A DNA stretch of 64,000 nucleotides from Holothuria scabra (taxonomy: Eukaryota > Echinodermata > Holothuroidea > Aspidochirotida > Holothuriidae): the NCBI GenBank assembly GCA_037179385.1, contig CM074181.1:48008394-48072393 (forward strand), in the 5' to 3' direction. Of the stretch, positions 1 through 12,178 are shown one piece after another (positions within the stretch are counted from its first letter, which is position 1; the number at the start of each line of letters is the position of its first letter). A program made the translations under genes and the position numbers. The notes under the pieces were generated by a model. That model was not told the DNA's origin, did no database searches, and saw nothing but the letters and a program-made list of their open reading frames with translations.

Positions 1-554
1 TATCACCAGTGTGGGCGGACTTGGAAAGGTCAGCCACCCCCCCCGTAGTTACGCCACTTTGTTTGAAATTTGGTCTTCTCGAATCTTCGGTGGGCCATTT
101 TGTTAAACGTGGTATGTGGGCTGTTACTTAATAACCTATGGTATCGAAGATGGATAATCATCAGAGAACTCTTCTCCATGTGTATTTAATGTCTTACTTT
201 ATTGAACAACACCAGGTCAGGGTACAATCTCTGGCAAGTTAACTAAAATTTTGAACGAATATCTCGATACCATCTACAAGAAATCACAAAACTGGTCACC
301 ATTTCCATGCGATAACATTCCAGTCGTCAGTAAAAATAGTAAATAAATAAATACCAGTTTCACATTGGCCAATATGAACGAGAATGCAATTTGACACCAG
401 TTCTTAAATTACTTGCTGGTATACTAAAGCTGTTCGCTTAAATCTCTGACTAATGAATCTGCTCAACGTTCGATTTTACAGCAGAGTACAATAAGTTGAG
501 TAGTGATTTCAAGTAACTGCGCTCTCGTTACATTTCGATGTACATACTGAAGCA

Positions 555-562
555 TATAAAAG
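555..562 (+). promoter_or_regulatory. TATA box of the transporter gene
   Basis: The sequence TATAAAAG lies 98 bases upstream of the ATG at 660. A start site about 30 bases downstream would give a 5' UTR of roughly 70 bases without an intron, which fits an intronless gene. The match to the TATA consensus is strong. Its use as a promoter is inferred from position alone. Confidence 0.5.
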
Positions 563-659
563 GTTAATTTTCGTCTGTTTTTTCTGGTTCCAAAAACAGA
601 ATTTTTCTGAATCAAAGGTTTTTAGATCAGCTTTTAGCTTCCATTGTCATCGTTTGAAG

Positions 660-1592
660 ATGGATCTAGGAATTCTGAAGCAAATTCTGTACCACCAAAG
701 AGGGTTATACTTTGCTCTAATATCCGGTGTGCTGTTTGCAATTCAGGGACTTGGGACCAATCTACTAACGGCTACATTAATTTCACCGTGGTCTATTTGC
801 TTTTATTACAATCTGTGTAACTTCGTTGCTATCCCTTGGGTAAACTGGAAAGCCTCATACTCCAGTAGCGATTTGGCCCTATACTTTCTGGCTGGAGCTT
901 TCGATACTGGAAACTTTTCCTTGGCTCTTTTAGCGTTTTCTTTCACCACTATTGGAAATGCCAGTGCTATCCTGCTAAGCAAGCCACTATGGTGTGCTTT
1001 AATCGCTTTTATGTTACTGAAGGAGTCTTTTTCTTTACTAGATGCTGGACTCGTCGTGCTGAATTTGCTTGGTGTATTTCTGATATCAAAACCTCCATTC
1101 ATTTTTGAAATCGGCACTGACTACCATGGTAGTGATGAGTTTTGGGGCGCCGTGTTTTCTCTTTGGGGAGCAATTTGTGGCGGGTTACAGTTTGTCACAA
1201 TTCGAAGTCTTGTAGAAAGAGAGGTTTTTGACCACTTTCTTCTTTTCGTGGTAAGGTGCACCGTTGGGTTTCCTATATTTGCCGGAATTGTTTGTGCAAA
1301 TCTTTACAATTACATCAACATCCACGAGTCTTCCCAATGGATTTTCCTAGCTGTTACCTGTGTCGCGGGCCTTACAGCCTCACTGTCCACTTATACCGCA
1401 CTAAAGTCCCGTGACGCCAAAACAGTTTCCTTGCTTGCAACTGTACAAGTGATAGCCGCTTTCGCACTCCAGTTTTTGATCATGGGTTCGTCCGTCGATT
1501 TGTTGACTGTTATTGGTGCTATACTCATCACTCTCTCGCCTATAGTGTACATCATTAAAAGCATTGTTGTTGAAGAAACTCATGCCATATGA
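660..1592 (+). CDS. SLC35G/EamA-family (drug/metabolite transporter superfamily) membrane protein, intronless
   Basis: This is a 310-residue polytopic membrane protein in one exon. The reading frame is open two codons further upstream through a TTG, but the first ATG is at 660 (AAG-ATG-G context), and I take that as the start. About ten hydrophobic segments are visible, arranged as two EamA-like halves (roughly residues 15-140 and 160-300). The first half has a small, Gly/Ala-rich stretch (LLAFSFTTIGNASAILLSKP) typical of this family, and the second half has its counterpart (YTALKSRDAKTVSLLATVQV). Length and layout match SLC35G1-type solute carriers, which are 10-TM proteins of organelle or plasma membranes. 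The substrate cannot be read from the sequence. A TATA box lies 98 bases upstream and an AATAAA about 580 bases downstream. The 3' region carries a copy of a dispersed repeat (1625-1980). Confidence 0.85.
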   Translation: MDLGILKQILYHQRGLYFALISGVLFAIQGLGTNLLTATLISPWSICFYYNLCNFVAIPWVNWKASYSSSDLALYFLAGAFDTGNFSLALLAFSFTTIGNASAILLSKPLWCALIAFMLLKESFSLLDAGLVVLNLLGVFLISKPPFIFEIGTDYHGSDEFWGAVFSLWGAICGGLQFVTIRSLVEREVFDHFLLFVVRCTVGFPIFAGIVCANLYNYINIHESSQWIFLAVTCVAGLTASLSTYTALKSRDAKTVSLLATVQVIAAFALQFLIMGSSVDLLTVIGAILITLSPIVYIIKSIVVEETHAI

Positions 1593-1624
1593 ACTCAAGA
1601 CTCTTCGACAGGTCTTGGAACCTA

Positions 1625-1980
1625 AAAGCAGTCAACTCTCACCTCAAAGTACATTTTTTTCTAGTCCACAGAATTTCTCAATATGCACAGCCTTTTGAGT
1701 GTCAGCAAGTTAAAAAGATGCAGATTACCAAAGTTTGTACTACGTATACAACGCATGTACTTCAAGCCTACGGGCAGTGTTTGATTACAAATTGTGGTCT
1801 TGTGTACTGAAGCCCTGAAGCAATATACTGGGATTGTGTATAGATGAGATAGTTAGTTAGATGGAGTTTTATGACCCAATTGCCAACGATGAGATGTGTT
1901 TTAGACAGCAGTGGGAGTGACTTAACTAAGTAGGTCCATGGGAGAACCGGAGCGGTTTGGGTGCAAGGGTTAGATCTTTA
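1625..1980 (+). repeat. Dispersed ~300-bp repeat family R300, copy 1, in the transporter 3' UTR
   Basis: Five regions of the window share ordered words: a 'gtccacanaatttctcaat' block, a 'ggtcttg...tgaagcaata' block, a 'gttttagacag..gtgggag' block and a 'taagtaggt' block, ending near 'tagatctttaa'. The copies are 1625-1980, 4615-4895, 38975-39130 (partial), 47015-47320 and 55490-55790. This copy lies between the transporter stop codon and its AATAAA signal, so it is probably transcribed as 3' UTR. No terminal repeats or tRNA-like head were seen, so the class is unknown. Confidence 0.6.
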
Positions 1981-2168
1981 ATCAGAAACGGAAGGCAAAT
2001 TTACTTAAATATTGTTAAGTTATTTAAAATATCTTCAACCTATAAAAAAAATGTACTTTTTTTGCTTTGATGGTATGTGGTCCATTGCTATCGAGGAAGC
2101 TGCAATATTTTTCTTAATGAAAGTTGGAATATTTTTTCATATTTTACGTGAATGTTTGTGATGTTGAC

Positions 2169-2174
2169 AATAAA
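2169..2174 (+). promoter_or_regulatory. Poly(A) signal AATAAA of the transporter gene
   Basis: A canonical AATAAA in a T-rich context, 577 bases after the stop codon at 1592. It is the first canonical signal I see downstream, so it probably sets the end of a roughly 1.6-kb mRNA. Confidence 0.5.
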
Positions 2175-2199
2175 GAATGTTATAATTTATGTTGATTCA

Positions 2200-4610
2200 A
2201 CAAAATGAGGCGACTTCATTAGAAAGGCAACGTGACATGAGAGAGCGGATAATACCTAACTTGAAAGGGGCAAAGGTCTGCCAACTTATCTTCAGTTGTC
2301 TGAGGCTAAATTATTCAAGGAAAGAGGCAGGTAATATTTATTTTGAGTTTGTACCATACAATATCTTAAAATTCTTGGCTTTTTTCATAGAAAGGAATCT
2401 GATCAATTGTCGCACTAGAACACGGAAAGACTCCGTATAGTTCATGATCAGCTCGTCTTTAGCTCAATTAAAGTAAATGAATTGAAGACCATTACTTTTT
2501 AGGCATAACGATATTAAGGAAAACCAAATTTCCCCCTGTGTAATCATGAAAATTCGAAGAACAAGCCAGAGTTGAACTATCATGTCACGAGCAATTACAC
2601 TCTGAAGTGATGGTTCACCACACCGTCTGTGACAGGAGAATACAAAGGGACAGACACCTTCCACATGCTGTACAACCCTACATTACAGAGAGAAGGACCT
2701 TTGAAGTAACTCTTTGTTAACATATAGCGACGAGTGTGGCCGTACAGTAACCAACGGACACACTGGGAGGAGGATTCAAGTAAACAACTCAATATCTGCT
2801 AGGCAGGTTTGTTGACTTTGTTTGCTTCAGTCCCAGAATGTAAGATGCCTCTCAATGTGGGTTCGTTTTAGCATAATAAATCTACTTGGAGGTCTGACGT
2901 AACTTGGCGGTACTTATTTCACTTCATGTGGTTCAATAGGTGCAAGCAGCGAAATTTATCCTTCCTTACTTCAGCGGTGTTTTTGTACATGATAACGCAA
3001 TGTCAGACTTAGCCTAAGTCAAATTAAAGTGTCTGGACAGATTTTCTCATTAAATAACTGTGACCAAATTTATACAAGAAATGTGTGCTGGTATTTTCGA
3101 AGTTCGTTTTATCTAATCACACCTCATTCTGTGATGCCTTTTTTCATTCTGGAATGGTTCTTCTGACCATTTGGAGTTGTAGCTGTGGACTGAAGACGCT
3201 CCAAACACGCCTTCAGACCCTTGGTGTTTACTATGGTTGAACCAAGCTCTTACTTAACAGGTGTGCAAATGATGAAATCAGGTCAGTTAAGCGTGGGTTA
3301 TACGCCACATCGATAGCGTTTTAGCATTTAAGTACATGTCACATCATTAGAAGGATACGACAATTGTTGCAGCTATGGACGAGTAATTTGTTGAGATAAA
3401 TTAGGTTTGTGTTTAACCAAGTCTTATCTTTGATTGTACATATTACTGGTATCATGACGTCATCATCACATGTTTCTTCTTTTATTGAGGGTGGCGCATG
3501 TCATAAGCAAAATGTTTACTCGTTCCTGACCTGATCTGGATTTGCACCACACTTACGTGGGGCATTTCAGCGGTGGCCCTTTCGTTGCAGGACTTTTTTG
3601 GAAGTGCTAATACGACAATCACCTTAACGTTAGTTCACCATCAGTCCTTACTAACCATTCCAAGAGGATTTTTTAAAAGAAAAAAAAAAATAAATGAATG
3701 AATAAATAAAAACTTTCAGCCTGTCGGAAATCACATTTCGTTGCTTTCCATTGGACCACGTTTATAATATTACCAATTAACTTATATTAAAAAGAACGTT
3801 TATTTTTTGTTTTATTTTACTTTATTATTATTTATTTTTATTTTCCATTTTGTTTTTGTAATGCAATTGAAGTTTATTTGCTTTATATCAAAACTAAATA
3901 AACATCACTGCATATAAGCTGTCCCAATCAGCTACGTTGCTCTTTTTATGCAGTCGCGTCTGCCAGCAACTGTTAAGGGATTCCGCTTTTTTTTTCTTTT
4001 GATCTTAAAGGGACATATTGAGTTGACTAAATTGAACCGTGTATTATTCACCCATATTGATATTTATTTTTGTTTAAAATAATCTCCAGTTTTCAACAAA
4101 GCCGCAAAAAGTTATTGTGTCATATTTCTTTTATATCTTTATTAATTAAGAGTAATTTTCGTCCATAAAATTCGATATTGTTGGAATGACTTAATACATT
4201 TTCCTGTAGTTCTAGCAGTACCTTACTCTATAAATTAGGCAGTTATGACCTACTAAAATCAGACAATTACTTGCTCTCCGGTTTCGTCTATAGCCAAAAA
4301 TATTGATTGATATATGCTACAGCGACATCAAAGTTATTAACGAATTGAATCCAATGTTTACATTACCACGAGGACACCACAGACTTCCCGTTATGCAAAA
4401 AATTCCAAGAAAAATGGTATATCTTTGACAATTAGCATCTACCGAACGCATTATGCCACTGACAAAGAGAAAATTATCCTGCACATTTTAAGGTCAATGA
4501 ATGTAGTCTAGGGAAAAATTCATTTAAACAGTGGTTTGATTCGCCTTTTGACAAGAGGAAGTTAAAGTCAAAAGATCAATGATGCAATCCTCTCACCCTA
4601 ATCTACTATT
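2200..4610. other. Intergenic, no supported gene
   Basis: AT-rich sequence with only short chance reading frames. It contains an A-rich simple stretch near 3675-3710 and T/A-rich runs near 3800-3900. No splice-bounded exon, RNA gene or paired terminal repeat was found. Confidence 0.6.
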
Positions 4611-4614
4611 CTTT

Positions 4615-4895
4615 TAGGGGCTTATCAAAATTCTCAATTTGCCCAGCTTGTTGATTGACGGCTAATTCAAACAATGCACAGAATATTAAAGCTAACATTA
4701 CACGGCATGAACTGTACTGAGAGTGTTTTTATTATTCACGTTGGGCTTTTCTATACTCACCCTAAAACAGTAGTCTGAGATTGTGTATGGAAGAGGATAA
4801 ATTTCAGACAACTGTGGGAGGGGCTTAAGTGAGAGGGTTAGGAAAATTGGTACTGTTTAGTATGAGAGGATTGAGCCTCTAAACTTAGTAATATT
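4615..4895 (+). repeat. R300 dispersed repeat, copy 2
   Basis: Shares the block order of the R300 family: 'ttctcaattt', then 'actcaccct', then 'gagattgtgta', then 'cagacaactgtgggagggg', then 'tgagaggattgagcc'. It is diverged from the 47-kb and 55-kb copies. Confidence 0.5.
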
Positions 4896-5385
4896 CTTCT
4901 GTTCTTACCCAGCAATTACATTACAATGGACACGTGCAATATCTGGGAGGATCGTGTCTTTATTTTTACACATGTGAGGCGTTTGTCACCAAGAGCTCCT
5001 CTTTGGGTATGCTCCTATCGCATTTTTTTTTCAAGCGATAACATTGACAGCGTTTTCAAGACGGCCGTCTTTGATGTGAATTTTCCCATATTTTGAAATA
5101 TCTCTTTTTCAGAAAAGTTGTATGGGTCACCAATTTGGCACAAACCGTTGTAACAAAAGTGCCACTAAATTTTTACTTAAGGCGAGAGGCCGGGACCAAT
5201 GTTTAGCAATATGAGGTCGACCAAGCCAAATGAGGTCAAAATCATTGGTATCAAATTACTTTGTGGGCAAACTTAGGATTCCCCCCCCCCCCCTTAAAAA
5301 AACTTGGTATATAAAATTTTCACTTGGCGGTGCACAAAGTTGGTTGTTTTCCGGAATTGGTAGAAGACGTAGGACACCATCAATA

Positions 5386-5446
5386 TAGACCATGGGACAG
5401 AGTCCAAAATTCTTTCATTCCGTGGCAAGCATCGGGGGTCTACGCC
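5386..5446 (+). repeat. Repeat end with inverted partner at 10781-10850
   Basis: The block beginning TAGACCATGGGACAGAGTCC is matched in reverse complement at 10781-10850. The first 24 bases or so are identical, and homology then continues through 'cgtggcaa..atc' to 'gtctacgcc'. These look like two opposite-oriented copies of one element end. A poly-C run of 13 bases sits 100 bases upstream (5281-5293). Confidence 0.55.
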
Positions 5447-5992
5447 AAATGTCCCTGAAAATGTTCTTTAAAATATTGACATTGATGAAAGGGTGATTCC
5501 CAATCGTGATAATTGCACATTATTGAGAAAAGGATTAAAATTCAATCACATTTTTCGCCAAAAAAACCGAAAGTATTTCGTTTGCAAAATACTTATAACG
5601 TAGTTACTGTCCAATCACAGATCTTCATTCAGGTCACATGAGGATCACATGACAAGATCTGCCAGGTACCTCACAAAGTATAATGTCGTTAACAAACAAG
5701 ACAGTCTTAATATCAAAACAAAAACGATTCAGGTGCTTAATTCATTGTCTGTGAAACTCTTCATGGGATCTGTTATCATTCATAAGAATTACGGAATCTT
5801 AACATTTATCCTGTACCAAAGAACTCTTTGAACTGTTTGCTAACAAGAAAGATTTTGTGTGCGCATTTAGATGATCGGAGACGGTGAACTGAACCAATGT
5901 GAATTTCCAAACACGATTCCCTACTGTTAGTGTTAGGCCTACTGGTAGTACCACAACTTGAGAAGTCGAGCGATTTACCGACGTGTTTTAGG

Positions 5993-8441
5993 ATGATCAG
6001 AGCAAGAACCAACGTGCAGAACACAGGTAAGGGCCGAATTAAATTACTGTATAACATAAATCATGAAAACTTGGTTGAATTATCAGTTTCGATGGTCGTA
6101 AGACAGTGAAACTGTGCAAACCTAGCCTAGGCCTAAGCACGTTACAACACAGAATTGCCATAGACCTCAGAATCATTGGCCTAGTGTATAATCCCTTTCT
6201 AACCGTTTTTTATTAAGGCATAACGTTATCCTTAATTATTAGCAAATAAGTGTGTGTATACAAACAACATCAATGATGATCGTTCGAAGGCAGTCTCAAT
6301 GCACAATTAAAGTTACTAAATCACGAGCAACTAACAAATAGCCCTTACTAGGCTAGGACTACACTAATTCTGCAAGTACCCAGGACAGTACTAGCTTAGA
6401 AACAGGCTGGTAATCTGTGTCACATACATGTGTGATGATTGAAAATGGAATAAGCTAGGCATGAGATTTTAAATTAATGCTCACATTGAGTTACTGTGCT
6501 TGTCGAAGAGCTCAATTTTTAATGGGGCATAGTAAAGTAAGTGTTGGGGGGGTATTCTAAAACCTGTGATAACATCACGGCAGTGATGCACTGAATTTAC
6601 CGTCTTGGCTCACCAATTTGGAATTGGGTCCTGCTGTACTTTTTCAATGTTGTGTATAAATTCTTAACGTTAGGTGCACACTCATGGATCAGTCTAGACT
6701 GTAAATTAATCCATGGAACTTTACCTTAAAGTTTGCTGCCACAGGCTCCATCAAACCAATAACTTGACGTCACATCATCAGGGTATAAATTTGAGGCCTA
6801 GATGCAAGGATAATATTTTATTTATAAACATAGGTCCCAAACTCCTTTTCTGCACACTGTTAGATTTGCTGTGTCAGCATGCATTCATTTTTAAAAGGCA
6901 TTCTTAACGCACACAATACATTTCTCGGTGTATACTGTGTGGATCAAGGTAATAGACGCAAATTTCAGCATGTTTGGAAAGCAAACGCACAAGCTGATTC
7001 TCCATTGCCAGTGTGTAAAAAATGTAAATGCATGCAAGTTTTGAAATCATTGTGAGCCAATTTGTTGTCAAAGTTATCATGGTACCGTCAATGATTTTGG
7101 TCATCATCACAGATTTTAACCTTGGTCACATACGTCACATCACTGAATCGTCACAGATTTCAGACGATCTCATTTAAATTTGCCACAATAGCTTAGCCAT
7201 ATTTATGTTTGCTTTCTTCTTCATATTTCAGTCCAATTTGTTGTCAAAGTTATCATGGTACCGTCACTGATTTTGGTCATCATCACAGATTTTAACCTTG
7301 GTCACATACGTCACATCACTGAGTCGTCACGGATTTCAGACGATCTCATTTAAATTTGCCACAATGGCTTAGCCATATTTATGTTTTGCTTTCTACTTCA
7401 TATTTCAGTCTTTTTGAAAGAAGGGCTAGAAAGGCATGATGGGATGGCAACCTCAGATGAGAATCCAGCAAGGACTTGTCTGGTAAGTTTTATTTTAAAG
7501 TTGGCGCAAAATGACAAATTACCTAGGACTTTGCTTCATTGACCATTTCCATACACTGTTATACTTCAAGAAGTGGTGGCAGTGTATACTGTAGCTGAGG
7601 GGATGTCTTTTCTTCACTTGATGCTGTTGATAGTATGACTCAGCTTAAGTTTTTTACTGCTGTGATGAATAATTCATTTATGAAGGTAAATCTTCAATCT
7701 TTGCCAATGATGCTGCAGGAGTCAGGTTTCTAGCAACAAACAGCTACCAAAGACTCGCTTTGCATTTGAGCTAGTCGGTTTCAATTTGCAGGGTAGATAG
7801 CTAGAGAATTGGCCGAAAATTACCACAACAGTCACATGCAACCTTATCAAAAAAATTTTAGGCTGAAAGGTGCAGTATGTTTCTGGAGGTCATATAACAG
7901 ACTTCCTAATGTGGGTCAAGGTCAGTTTCAATATGCTCGTTTAACTTGGATTCTCGACCATTCAAATTGCCAAATCAAAACATTATATTTAAATTGTGAT
8001 CCGTCAGTGATTTTTCTTTATTGCAATTTCTTTAGTTGAGTAAATTGCCAATACAGAAACCATCACTGCATTAAATTTGTGTTCATGATTGTATGTTGCA
8101 ATGTTTGGCTGAATGTTGTATTAATGTCCAAGAATGATGTCATGGCAAGGCTCCTGGTATCTCAGTGGTCAATGAGATCTTTTAAACAATAGATAATAAT
8201 AGTTTTTGTTGAAGATCAAAGGGGTAGGGGGCATCTCTCTCTTTAGACCCCTCCAAGGAAAGTTGTAGGTTCTGGCAGTGAAATTACAGTACTGTAACAC
8301 AGGAGTTTGAATTTTACATTATTCACAACTTGATGTGTACAGAAAGTAAACAAAGAGATACAATGAGGTTCAAGCATTTACTTCAGTTTTATTCTATTCT
8401 TTTATTTCTTTCAGAACCCACAGACACAGGACCAAAGCTGA
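5993..8441 (+). other. Possible three-exon transcript with a 44-codon frame (weak)
   Basis: Three segments have good splice sites and compatible phases. The first is ATG at 5993 to 6026, with donor ACACAG|GTAAGG. The second is 7409-7482, with a pyrimidine-rich acceptor ending ATTTCAG and donor CTG|GTAAGT. The third is 8415-8441, with acceptor TTTATTTCTTTCAG and a stop at 8439. Joined, they keep one frame of 44 codons. The peptide is short, has no recognised domain, and phase agreement has an appreciable chance probability. It could equally be a non-coding RNA or coincidence. Confidence 0.15.
7057..7410 (+). repeat. Tandem duplication, two 176-177 bp copies
   Basis: Bases from about 7057 are repeated from 7233 with only a handful of differences, from CCAATTTGTTGTCAAAGTTA through CTTCATATTTCAGTC. 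High identity suggests a recent duplication. Each copy ends in a splice-acceptor-like tract (CTTCATATTTCAG), so the duplication has doubled a potential acceptor. Confidence 0.85.
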
Positions 8442-8444
8442 CAC

Positions 8445-10780
8445 AGTCCAAACAACACCTGTTGATTTATGCGGCTTTTCATCTGCAATGTCATTTGTCT
8501 CCTGCAGTCTGCATCATACATCAAACAGATACAACAACAGTGCGAACTGGAGTATATGTAGGAAAACCGCAAAAAAAAAATCATCAGCGTTTGCAAAAAA
8601 CTTGTTTGTGTACCCATATTTGCTTGAACTGACTTTTCCAACTGCAAAGACAGGCCTTGATAATGCTGTGATGGGTTAGGTAAATGGAATGAAGATATTC
8701 CTGGATGTGATTCTGTGGTAAATTATAAGGAAATTTATCACTGAAATCGCATAGATGTTCTTTGACTTGATGTTTAAAAACTGTAATGTTAATCAGAATT
8801 GTAGTGGAAGTGTTTACCAGAGATTTTTATACCCTGTTACATGTTCCTTTCTTTGCATGTTTTTTTTTTCTTGCAAAATCAATGAGTTATTTCACCTCGA
8901 AGCCAAGGGATAAGGATTGATATTAGTAAAGGAATTCCAAAAGAAAATGTGGCTTTGCCTTCTACAGGATCAAGAAAAATGAAATGAGGTTTTTAAGCTT
9001 ACAGTATTGTATTTTCCAACTTTTTTGTGGATAGTATTTTCAAAACCAGTGTATTTTTAGCTCTTAGCTCAACCCACAAAGCGAGAGTAGAACTTACGTT
9101 ATACTGTAGAGGGAAAAATGTCTGTCCCACTGAAAATGTCTGTCTCACTTTTCGAAAGGTTTCAGCCTCTGTAATTGCCAGTGGTTTTTTTGAAATTTTT
9201 TGTGCATGTGCCATTTTAGGATGGCAACAGATTTTCTTCCTAGCAACATGATAGACCGAAGAGAATTGGTACTGTTTGGCCATTTTGATAATTTTTCATG
9301 GTTTATTAGCCACAAGGCAAGTCTGCAAGGCAAGTTCCCAGTCAAGGCATTTTTATGGATATAGGCCTGTTCTAACCGTTGCCTGTGTCCATGAGTTCAC
9401 AACAACAGATTTTTAATTTAACGCTTTTGTAGGAAGCACTATATAAATGGAATGTATTAATACAGGAGGAGAATTTCGGTATTCCAGAAAACTAATAAAC
9501 TTTTTCTTGTTAATTATTTGCATTGGTGAACTAGAAATCAAGAGCTGTGGTGCACATTGCTTGACACCCAGTCACTCACGGAATATTTGTTTATTTATCT
9601 GATATTACAAACCAAGTTGCAAGTGTTCCACAGTTGTTGTTGCATCCTCATCCTACATTAATGAATACAGATTCCAGACATTATCATTGTATCTGTACCT
9701 ACTGCCCACTCTCCTAAGTGGTTGTGCAAGGATATCAAAAGTTGGAGGCTTAGGTTAGTTAGCACATCCCTGGGTGAAAATTGAAATCTCAGGTTAAGTG
9801 TATTTAGTTTGGGAGATGATTGGGGCACAAATGTTTTAACACGGGGGAGAGGCATGACGTCCTGCCCATGCCTCCGGCACCTCAAATTTTTCTTTCGCGT
9901 TGACCGGTCACCTCCATATACACTTGATTTAGGGTAGCAATACTGGGTGTTGATTCATTTACTTCCATGAACATGAATTGTTACACCAACCTGGTGTAAA
10001 AAGGAAGCTGAAGTAGAGGGGGTACAAGGTTTGAGTAGTTGCTTACATGGGTGGGGTCTAAGGGAAGGGTTTTCCTGTTCACTTTGGAAATATTTGCTTT
10101 TGGAAGTGTGCTGGACCTAAGATACATTATGGTACTTCATATATGACACATTGTGAAGCATATATAAATTACACATGACAGCGAATGGGGTAGGGGGTCT
10201 GCTCCCCTTCCCTGCATGTGCCACTGTTATGTGATATCCAAATAAAACAACCCAGCCTGAGGACTGAAGAATAACCAGGCAAGCCCAACTAGCATCTACT
10301 ACGTTCAACCCAAGAAGTTTAACCGTTTGTTATTATTCGCTATGGGCCCCTACGGGGTGTGGTGGGGTCTGTGATTAAGGTCAAGATGGCTGAGTAAGCA
10401 ACGTGCCACCAAATACACAACTGAACTTGTCATAGAGATATATGATGGTTTATCTGCATTTAAAACTGTATTATTGTCTATAGATCATTTGGACAGCGCC
10501 CTCTATTTCAATTATCCTGTTTTATCTTTGCCCCAGATGACATCTGTTTGAAAAAAAGTATGCAAATCAAATGAAGAGGACTATCTTGATGATCCCATAT
10601 CTGCAAAACCCAATTTTTGAGTCTACTTTGAACACAGGAGAAATTGTTTTGTTTTGTACACAAGTATATGGGAATGAGTCGGCCATTTTGTCTCATTAAT
10701 CATTAATGTGCAACTTTTGAACGTGGGAATCATTCTTTTCACTAAGTTTGATCAATTTTCTCCCAATTGGTCACAGTTTT
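8445..10780. other. Intergenic, no supported gene
   Basis: Only short reading frames without splice support are present. An AATAAA-like signal occurs near 9495. No paired terminal repeats or RNA genes were recognised. Confidence 0.55.
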
Positions 10781-10850
10781 GCGTAGTCCCCTTGATGTTG
10801 CCACGGAAGTCAAGATTTAAAGCCTTTTTTGGACTCTGTCCCATGGTCTA
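10781..10850 (-). repeat. Repeat end, inverted partner of 5386-5446
   Basis: Reverse complement of the 5386 block, with an identical outer part (TTGGACTCTGTCCCATGGTC). See 5386-5446. Confidence 0.55.
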
Positions 10851-11345
10851 ATAGCAAGAAATCTATTCGAGATCTCTTCAGGGTATTTTGAGTTCAATCG
10901 TGGGAAGATTATTGGCTGATGAACGTGGGACACTTTAAGTTCAACACTATTTGGAGCACTATGTGTGTCATTGAGATGAATGTCGCATTTCCAATATGCC
11001 TATTCATATAGATATACGATTCTATTACGAAGTTTCCAACATCCAAAAGTTAATCAGATTTGATCATGTATCATAACTCCATGTCGGTTCAGGATTACCA
11101 ATACTCGTGCGTGTCATGCACCGTGGGTTTGGTAAAATTTCAATATGAAGCCTTTCTACTCGACTGGGCTCCAAACATTTGCTGTGCATCTTTGAAATAA
11201 CTCATAAATTGGATGTCACAAAAAATACCCCCTTCTGAACCAATGTTAACAGTTCGGGAGATGATCGCTTTCGGAGGAACATGAGGTTTCCCCAGATCGG
11301 GAGGAAACTTCCCGTCTCAACGGTACAAACGTTTATGGGCATTTA

Positions 11346-12178
11346 AGCGCCCCCACAGGATACGTTGCGTCCCGTTCCGGATACGACACGTTTTTCCCAG
11401 CACCCTTCCGGATACGTCAAGACGCATGCCTGTCTGTACAGGATGCGTTCACACTACGTCAATTTCGATGCGTCACTTTGAGGTGCAGTATGTAGTTTCC
11501 AATGACATTGCAACTTATTGACAAAAAATTGTATTCAAATCGTGGTAAAGTTACAGCAAACCGGCCACAGTCACCGTCACTCACGATATTCAATGTGAAT
11601 ACCATGAACAACTCTAGCAGTGACGACGACCTAGCTATTGTATGCGACCCTCATTCTCCACAGCCGAGGAGGACTCGATCCCATAACCCCCGGAAGCTAC
11701 GTTACTGATTATAAACACTACATTGTATATTTATATTTTATCGTGTGCCGTGAAATGTCCGCGTGCAGCCATGTCTAGTGTCCAGACTTTCCCTGCCTAC
11801 CGTCCCAACAATGAATACAACGTTTTTCCACTACCGAAGTCAATAATGTCGCACTGGGTACCCAAAGAATCATATACGTAAACATTCCCATATTGTGAAA
11901 AAATGCCCCCAAAATGAGCTTTTCTACTTACTTTAAAGGCGTTTCATTGTGATTTTAAGCTCAAATATAGTACCATTTTGCATCCATATCCCATTAAATT
12001 GCATTTCATGAAAGAAAACATGACAGAATTCAAAGTTGACGCATGTTTCCGTACGTCAACTCTGTTTCTGAACGCACATGGACTTTGCAAAAAATTGACA
12101 GACGCATCCGGAAGGATACGTCAACTTTTTTCTGCATCGATCTTGACGGAACGCAACGCATCCTGTGTGGACAGGCCT
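11346..12178. mobile_element. PIF/Harbinger-like non-autonomous DNA element (probable)
   Basis: The ends form an imperfect inverted repeat. The left end has CACAGGATACGTTGCGTCCC, and the right end in reverse complement has CACAGGATGCGTTGCGTTCC, preceded by AGGCCTGTC. Both ends abut TTA (11343-11345 and 12179-12181), the 3-bp target usual for PIF/Harbinger. The interior (833 bp in total) repeats GGATACG/GATGCG words and has no transposase frame. Terminal alignment is imperfect in the outermost bases, so the exact ends are approximate. Confidence 0.5.
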
